A stretch of 64,000 nt of DNA, from NCBI GenBank assembly GCA_028709385.1, contig JAQVXD010000006.1, positions 30,083-94,082 of the forward strand, written 5' to 3'. This document shows, piece by piece, positions 58,594 to 64,000 of the stretch (position 1 is its first letter; every line of letters starts with the position of its first letter). Under the pieces are notes generated by a model. The model was not told the origin of the DNA and did no database searches. It saw only the letters and a program-made list of their open reading frames with translations. This DNA is from Fermentimonas sp. (GTDB lineage: Bacteria > Bacteroidota > Bacteroidia > Bacteroidales > Dysgonomonadaceae). Both the position numbers and the translations under genes were made by a program.

Positions 58594-59727
58594 ATGAAGT
58601 ATTATTTAGTAGCTGGTGAAGCATCCGGAGATTTGCATGCATCTAACCTGATGCAGTCTTTAAAGGAGATAGACAAAGAAGCTGATTTTCGCTTCTTTGG
58701 AGGTGACCTGATGCAATCTGCCGGAGGTACCCTTGTAAAGCATTACAGAGAATTGGCATTCATGGGTATCATTCCTGTGATAATGAACAGTCGTACTATA
58801 CTAAAAAATCTGACTCTTTGTAAAAAGGATATCGCCGAATATCAACCTGATGCAGTGATACTGGTAGATTATCCGGGCTTCAATCTGAAAATAGCCAAGT
58901 ATGTAAAAACACAACTTAGATTGCCTGTCTATTATTATATCTCTCCAAAAGTATGGGCATGGAAAGAGTACCGCGTAAAATCCTTTAAGAAATATGTAGA
59001 TGAGATGTTGTGTATACTACCTTTTGAAGTGGACTTCTTTAAGAAACACAATTATTATGTTCATTATGTCGGTAACCCTACTGTTGATGCAATTGCCAAT
59101 AGGAGCCATAAAGATGAGTCATTCAACGATTTTATAAATTCAAATAATCTGCCTGACAAGCCCATAATTGCACTACTCGCTGGCAGCCGAAAACAGGAGA
59201 TTGAGGGAAATCTGCCTTCAATGCTGGAGTCAGTTGAAAGTTACACTGATGGATATCAGATTATTATAGCCGGTGCACCAGGTATAGATCACGAATTCTA
59301 TAAAAAATATACTGCTTCTAACCCTGAAGCTGTTGTATTGTTTGATCAGACGTACCGGATACTTTCACAGTCTGATGCAGCACTGGTTACTTCGGGTACA
59401 GCTACTCTTGAAACAGCTATTTTAAATGTCCCTCAGGTGGTTTGTTACCATATGCCTGCACCAAAACTCTCAAGCTGGGCATTCAAAAATTTACTCCACA
59501 CGCCATATATCTCACTCGTGAATCTTATTTGCGGTCATGAGGTAGTAAAAGAGTATTTTGCCAAATCATTCACTGTTGAGAATGTTCACAGAGAGCTTGG
59601 GCAGATGCTTCATGTGCAAAAATACAGACAAAATATGCTTAATAACTACAAGGAAATGCGTGATATACTTGGTGATAGTGGCGCCTCGTACAGAGCTGCT
59701 GAAATTATTTATACCAAAATAAATTAA
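58594..59727 (+). CDS. lpxB: Lipid-A-disaccharide synthase; ORF open from 58561
   Basis: YYLVAGEASGDLHASNLMQSL; VLVDYPGFNLKIAKY; YYISPKVWAWKEYRVK; LLAGSRKQEI; SGTATLETAIL. Confidence 0.97.
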   Translation: MKYYLVAGEASGDLHASNLMQSLKEIDKEADFRFFGGDLMQSAGGTLVKHYRELAFMGIIPVIMNSRTILKNLTLCKKDIAEYQPDAVILVDYPGFNLKIAKYVKTQLRLPVYYYISPKVWAWKEYRVKSFKKYVDEMLCILPFEVDFFKKHNYYVHYVGNPTVDAIANRSHKDESFNDFINSNNLPDKPIIALLAGSRKQEIEGNLPSMLESVESYTDGYQIIIAGAPGIDHEFYKKYTASNPEAVVLFDQTYRILSQSDAALVTSGTATLETAILNVPQVVCYHMPAPKLSSWAFKNLLHTPYISLVNLICGHEVVKEYFAKSFTVENVHRELGQMLHVQKYRQNMLNNYKEMRDILGDSGASYRAAEIIYTKIN

Positions 59728-59810
59728 TATCTCTCTTATAATCTTTTTTTCTCTTCCTTTTTTCTTTACTTTGTGTGAATGTGCGACTGAATATTTAAAA
59801 CAGAAATCAA

Positions 59811-60827
59811 ATGAAAATTGGAATTCTATCATCGGGTGGAGATGCACCCGGAATTAATGCTACCATTCGCGGTGTAGGCAAAACAGCTATCAATAATTAT
59901 GGTATGCAGGTAATAGGGATTCAGAACGGTTTTACCGGATTGCTTTACAAAGATATTGTAGAGCTGACTGATCCTTCGCTTTCCGGTATATTGAATTTAG
60001 GTGGTACTATATTGGGTACTGCAAGAGAGAAGGTGTTCCGTAAAATGATTACCTCACCTGATGAAAAGGACAGGGAGCAGATTAAGAATGCTTATCAGGA
60101 GCTGGGATTGGATTGTCTTGTGTGTATAGGGGGTAATGGTACTCAGCGAACAACCTACATGCTTTCGGAGCTGGGACTTAACGTTATCGGTATACCAAAA
60201 ACTATCGATAATGATGTTTATGGCACTGATGTTACTTTTGGATTTGACACAGCTGTAAATATTGCTACCGAAGCTATAGACAGGCTGCATTCAACTGCCA
60301 GTTCTCACCGCCGTGTTATGGTTATTGAACTAATGGGACATCATGCCGGATGGATCACTCTTTACGCCGGAATGGCCGGAGGTGCTGATATTATTATACT
60401 CCCCGAGCTTGGTTATAATATGAAAGTTGTAATCGATAAGATTAACAAGCGGATGGAGCTTGGTAAAGCATATTCAATAGTTGCAGTGGCTGAAGGAGTG
60501 GAACTCCCTACCAAAGAACGTCCTGCTGCTTACTTTGCCAGAGAGATTCAGGAGCAGACAGGTTATGAAACACGCGAAACGGTTTTAGGATACATCCAAA
60601 GAGGTGGATCACCTTCACCAAGTGACAAAATTCTTGGAACACTTTTAGGAGGACATGCAGCTGATCTTATTCATGAGGGCAAGTTCGGCCGTATGGTAGC
60701 TAAGCTGGGCAGTGAAATATCAGATGTGCCTTTATCGGAAGTAGAAGGTAAGCTGCGTGTAGTAACACCGGATACTGATCTGGTAGTTCAGGGTAAAAAA
60801 ATGGGAATATCTTTCGGGGTTTGGTAA
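59811..60827 (+). CDS. pfkA: 6-phosphofructokinase
   Basis: MKIGILSSGGDAPGINATIRGV; GGNGTQRTTYML; GIPKTIDNDVYGTDVTFGFDTAV; ELMGHHAGWI. Confidence 0.96.
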   Translation: MKIGILSSGGDAPGINATIRGVGKTAINNYGMQVIGIQNGFTGLLYKDIVELTDPSLSGILNLGGTILGTAREKVFRKMITSPDEKDREQIKNAYQELGLDCLVCIGGNGTQRTTYMLSELGLNVIGIPKTIDNDVYGTDVTFGFDTAVNIATEAIDRLHSTASSHRRVMVIELMGHHAGWITLYAGMAGGADIIILPELGYNMKVVIDKINKRMELGKAYSIVAVAEGVELPTKERPAAYFAREIQEQTGYETRETVLGYIQRGGSPSPSDKILGTLLGGHAADLIHEGKFGRMVAKLGSEISDVPLSEVEGKLRVVTPDTDLVVQGKKMGISFGVW

Positions 60828-60843
60828 AACCCCTTAATATTCC
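60804..60843. terminator. Candidate bidirectional terminator between convergent pfkA and rnc
   Basis: Nested stems GGAATAT/ATATTCC and GGGGTTT/AAACCCC; overlaps 3' end of pfkA; no strong U-tract. Confidence 0.5.
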
Positions 60844-61631
60844 TAATTGTCTTCTTCTGAATCGGGTTTTGTAGAGTCTATCAGAATATCTTGCAAATCA
60901 TTGCTTTCACGCAACTTCTTAATCGCTACCTTTGCAGCTTTCTGATGAGACTCTTTCTTTGAATATCCCTTTCCTGACCCTACTTCTACGTTTCCCACTT
61001 TAACACAGGATACAAAAACCGGATTATTTTGTGAGTCGTATGAGGAATCCGTCACTTCAAAAAGAACATCAACTCTGTTTTTCTGTCCCCATTCAATTAG
61101 TCTAGATTTGAAATCGACCTCACTCTTAAGCACTTTTTCAATATTGAGGTGCTGTTTGATCATTGTCTCGAATACAAACTTTTTTGCAACTCGATAACCC
61201 TGGTCAAGGTAAATAGCTCCGATTAGGGCTTCAAGTGCATCACCATATATGTTTGTATTGTGTGCAAGGTTACGTGTAGCTGAAACTATCAGTTTATCTA
61301 ATCCCAGATCCACTGCAAGTTTATTAAGTGTTTCCCTCTGCACTATACGAGAACGTGTACTGGTGAGAAAACCCTCCTTTTTGTGTTCAAACTTCTTATA
61401 GAGAATATCAGCTACAATTGCATCCAATATAGCATCACCAAGGAATTCAAGTCGCTCATTATTCACCCATTTCCCTTTCTTGGAACGGATAGAAGATGAG
61501 CGGTGAGTCATGGCCTCCTTGTACAGATCAATCCTGTCTGGATAAAATCCAAGTACGTTGTAAAATGAAAGGTAAGGCTCTTTCCCTCTGTGTGGAATAG
61601 CCTTAATCCTTTTAACGAATCTTCTTAACAC
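60843..61631 (-). CDS. rnc: Ribonuclease III
   Basis: NERLEFLGDAILDAIVADIL; GDALEALIGAIYLDQGY; C-terminal dsRBD. Confidence 0.97.
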   Translation of the reverse strand: MLRRFVKRIKAIPHRGKEPYLSFYNVLGFYPDRIDLYKEAMTHRSSSIRSKKGKWVNNERLEFLGDAILDAIVADILYKKFEHKKEGFLTSTRSRIVQRETLNKLAVDLGLDKLIVSATRNLAHNTNIYGDALEALIGAIYLDQGYRVAKKFVFETMIKQHLNIEKVLKSEVDFKSRLIEWGQKNRVDVLFEVTDSSYDSQNNPVFVSCVKVGNVEVGSGKGYSKKESHQKAAKVAIKKLRESNDLQDILIDSTKPDSEEDN

Positions 61632-61633
61632 AT

Positions 61634-62896
61634 CTACTTGTTGTATTGCTTGAGAATTACACTTGCGTTGTGTCCCCCAAAGCCAAAAGTATTAGATAAC
61701 GCAGCTCTTATCTTTCTTTTTTGAGCTTTGTTGAATGTAAAATTCAGATTGTAGTCGATATCCGGATCGTTGTCCCCTTCTTCATGGTTAATGGTTGGGG
61801 GAACTACCTGATCTCTTATCGAAAGGATGCAAAAGAGTGCTTCAAGCGCTCCTGCTCCTCCCAGAAGGTGTCCGGTCATCGATTTTGTAGAACTGATGTT
61901 CAGCTTATAGCTGTAGTCGCCAAATACATCCTTGATTGCTCTTACCTCAGATATATCACCAACAGGTGTAGATGTTCCGTGAACATTTATATAGTCTATA
62001 TCTTCCGGTGTCAGATTTGCATCATCCAGCGCATTTCGCATAACAAGCTTGGCACCCAGTCCTTCAGGATGTGAAGCGGTAATATGATAAGCATCAGCCG
62101 ACATTCCTCCTCCTGCTACTTCTGCATAAATAGTTGCTCCACGGGCAATTGCATGCTCCAGTTCTTCAAGAACCAGTACAGTACCGCCTTCGCCAATAAC
62201 AAATCCATCACGGCTCGCACTAAATGGGCGGGAAGCCGTTTCAGGAGAGTCATTCCTCGTAGAGAGCGCGTGCATTGCATTGAAACCTCCCACAGCAGCA
62301 GCGCTGATGGTGGCTTCCGATCCTCCGGTAACAATCACATTTGCTTTATTAAGCCTTATGAGATTGAACGCATCCACTATTGAGTTTGTTGATGAAGCAC
62401 AGGCTGAAACAGTTGCGTAGTTAGGACCCCTCAGTCCATAAATCATAGAGATATGCCCTGCAGCAATATCGGCTATCATTTTCGGAATGAAAAAAGGATT
62501 AAATCTAGGGCCTTTGTCTTGTTCAAGATAATAACCGCCTACCTCTTCTTCAAAAGTTCTGATTCCGCCGATTCCGGCAGAAAATATCACACCAATCCGA
62601 TCCCTGTTTTCCTTATCAAGGTCAAGTCCCGAATGCTCCATTGCCTCTTTAGCTGCCTGAATGGCAAAATGTGAGTAGCGGTCATATTTCCTTGCTTCTT
62701 TTCTCTCAAAAAGATTGTTTGGGTCAAAATTCTTAACCTCGCAAGCAAACCTTGTTTTGAAAAGTGATGAATCGAAATGAGTAATAGGCCCGGCACCACT
62801 TTTCCCGGCTAAAGCATTCTTCCACGTGGTTTCCACGTCGTTGCCAAGAGGGTTAATGGTTCCCAGGCCTGTTACTACAACTCTTTTTAATTCCAT
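61634..62896 (-). CDS. fabF: Beta-ketoacyl-ACP synthase II
   Basis: RVVVTGLGTINPLGNDVETTW; ATVSACASSTNSI; NVHGTSTPVGD; TKSMTGHLLGGAG. Confidence 0.98.
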   Translation of the reverse strand: MELKRVVVTGLGTINPLGNDVETTWKNALAGKSGAGPITHFDSSLFKTRFACEVKNFDPNNLFERKEARKYDRYSHFAIQAAKEAMEHSGLDLDKENRDRIGVIFSAGIGGIRTFEEEVGGYYLEQDKGPRFNPFFIPKMIADIAAGHISMIYGLRGPNYATVSACASSTNSIVDAFNLIRLNKANVIVTGGSEATISAAAVGGFNAMHALSTRNDSPETASRPFSASRDGFVIGEGGTVLVLEELEHAIARGATIYAEVAGGGMSADAYHITASHPEGLGAKLVMRNALDDANLTPEDIDYINVHGTSTPVGDISEVRAIKDVFGDYSYKLNISSTKSMTGHLLGGAGALEALFCILSIRDQVVPPTINHEEGDNDPDIDYNLNFTFNKAQKRKIRAALSNTFGFGGHNASVILKQYNK

Positions 62897-62908
62897 GTAT
62901 ACAATGGA

Positions 62909-63145
62909 TTATTTCGCGTGTTGTTCAACATACGAAATTGCATCGCCAACACTTGAGATCTTCTCTGCTTGATCATCAGGAATTGAGATATTGAATTCTT
63001 TTTCGAATTCCATAATCAACTCTACTGTGTCAAGTGAATCAGCTCCTAAATCATTGGTGAAGCTTGCAGTTTCTGTAACTTCAGACTCTTCAACTCCTAA
63101 TTTGTCGACAATGATCGATTTCACTCTTTGTGCTACTTCTGACAT
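62909..63145 (-). CDS. acpP: Acyl carrier protein
   Basis: [21 protein letters not shown] phosphopantetheine site. Confidence 0.98.
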   Translation of the reverse strand: MSEVAQRVKSIIVDKLGVEESEVTETASFTNDLGADSLDTVELIMEFEKEFNISIPDDQAEKISSVGDAISYVEQHAK

Positions 63146-63298
63146 AACTTTCGATATTAATTAATTAAATAAAAATATTATTCTTAAATTTGCGTTTGCA
63201 AAGTAACACAATTTTTCTCTAATTGTGCAAGCTTTTGTCCACTAAAAATCAAAAAAGTGCACAAATCTACTTTATTTGTGCAAAAAAACCTCTTTTCA

Positions 63299-63883
63299 AT
63301 GGTAAATGTAGCAATTTTTGCCTCAGGTAATGGAACTAATGCCGAAAATATCGCTAAATATTTTTCTGTAAACAGCGATATTAAGATCACACTTATAGTC
63401 TCAAACAGGAGTGATGCGTATGTGCACGAACGTGCAAAAAAACTTTGTATTCCTTCTATTACTTATAATAAATCAGATTTTGCTGATGGCTCAGCAATCT
63501 TAAAAACCTTGAAGGATTATGAAATAGACTTTATTGTACTGGCTGGTTTCCTTGTGAAGGTTCCCGAATCAATTCTTTTATCTTATCCCGATCGTATAGT
63601 TAACATACACCCTGCACTTTTACCAAAATATGGCGGAAAAGGCATGTATGGCGATCATGTACATCAGGCTGTAAAAGATAGCGGAGAAGCACAATCGGGT
63701 ATCACTATACATTATGTAAATGAGAACTATGATGAAGGTAATATCATTTTTCAGTCATATTGTGATGTTTTGCCAAACGATACACCAGATGATATTGCAA
63801 ATAAAGTTCACTCGCTTGAATATGAGCATTATCCTAAAATAATTGAGAAAACAATTAAAAATACTCCCCTAAAAATAAAGTAA
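63299..63883 (+). CDS. purN: Phosphoribosylglycinamide formyltransferase; ORF open from 63257
   Basis: VAIFASGNGTNAENIAKYF; VLAGFLVKVPESILLSYPDRIVNIHPALLPKYGG; GITIHYVNENYDEG. Confidence 0.96.
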   Translation: MVNVAIFASGNGTNAENIAKYFSVNSDIKITLIVSNRSDAYVHERAKKLCIPSITYNKSDFADGSAILKTLKDYEIDFIVLAGFLVKVPESILLSYPDRIVNIHPALLPKYGGKGMYGDHVHQAVKDSGEAQSGITIHYVNENYDEGNIIFQSYCDVLPNDTPDDIANKVHSLEYEHYPKIIEKTIKNTPLKIK

Positions 63884-63898
63884 ATAAAAAATATATTG

Positions 63899-63906
63899 TA
63901 TCTTTG
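63899..63906 (+). promoter_or_regulatory. Candidate -7 promoter element (TATCTTTG) for tRNA-Leu
   Basis: Matches TAnnTTTG, 11 nt upstream of the mature tRNA. Confidence 0.55.
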
Positions 63907-63916
63907 CACTCCAATT

Positions 63917-63998
63917 GCGGTCGTGGCGTAATTGGTAGCCGCGCTAGACTTAGGATCTAGTGTCGAGAGACGTGGGGGTTCGAGTCCCTTCGACCGCA
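63917..63998 (+). tRNA. tRNA-Leu (anticodon TAG)
   Basis: Acceptor GCGGTCG/CGACCGC; anticodon stem-loop CTAGA-CTTAGGA-TCTAG; long variable arm; T-arm GGTTCGAGTCC. Confidence 0.95.
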
Positions 63999-64000
63999 CA

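Noticed and set aside
61721-62383. Plus-strand ORFs (117 and 99 aa) opposite fabF
   Set aside because: Antisense to highly conserved FabF; spurious.
1-64000. CRISPR arrays, transposases, toxin-antitoxin, phage or defence genes
   Set aside because: Scanned the ORF translations and intergenic sequence by eye; no direct-repeat arrays, integrases, transposases or known defence motifs seen.

Overview
AT-rich Bacteroidetes (Bacteroidales-type) chromosomal window, mostly housekeeping genes. No CRISPR array, intact IS or transposase, prophage or defence island was found. It holds about 62 protein-coding genes. These include a PorX C-terminal fragment and tsaE, thrS and infC, rpmI-rplT, a complete trpBEGDCFA operon, a PorW/SprE-like lipoprotein, a Zn/Mn ABC permease, aroA, cysS, efp, radC, a small glycosyltransferase cluster, two S9 peptidases, purD, alkaline phosphatase, surE-lpxB, pfkA, rnc-fabF-acpP and purN. 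A tRNA-Leu(TAG) lies at the right edge. The most interesting signal is absent from the ORF track: a short leader ORF, MNILLNGYWWRFLQLKKS, with tandem Trp codons. It sits between a Bacteroidetes-type promoter and a perfect 15-bp terminator hairpin, just upstream of trpB, so it is a strong candidate trp attenuator. Secondary observations are infC separated from rpmI-rplT by an antisense oxidoreductase gene, a 15-bp perfect palindrome with an alternative pairing partner upstream of radC, a long inverted repeat beside a start-less TPR-like coding remnant, a perfect 12-bp hairpin inside the 3' end of an EamA gene, and several small unusual proteins. All calls come from reading sequence and ORF translations; no searches or folding programs were run.
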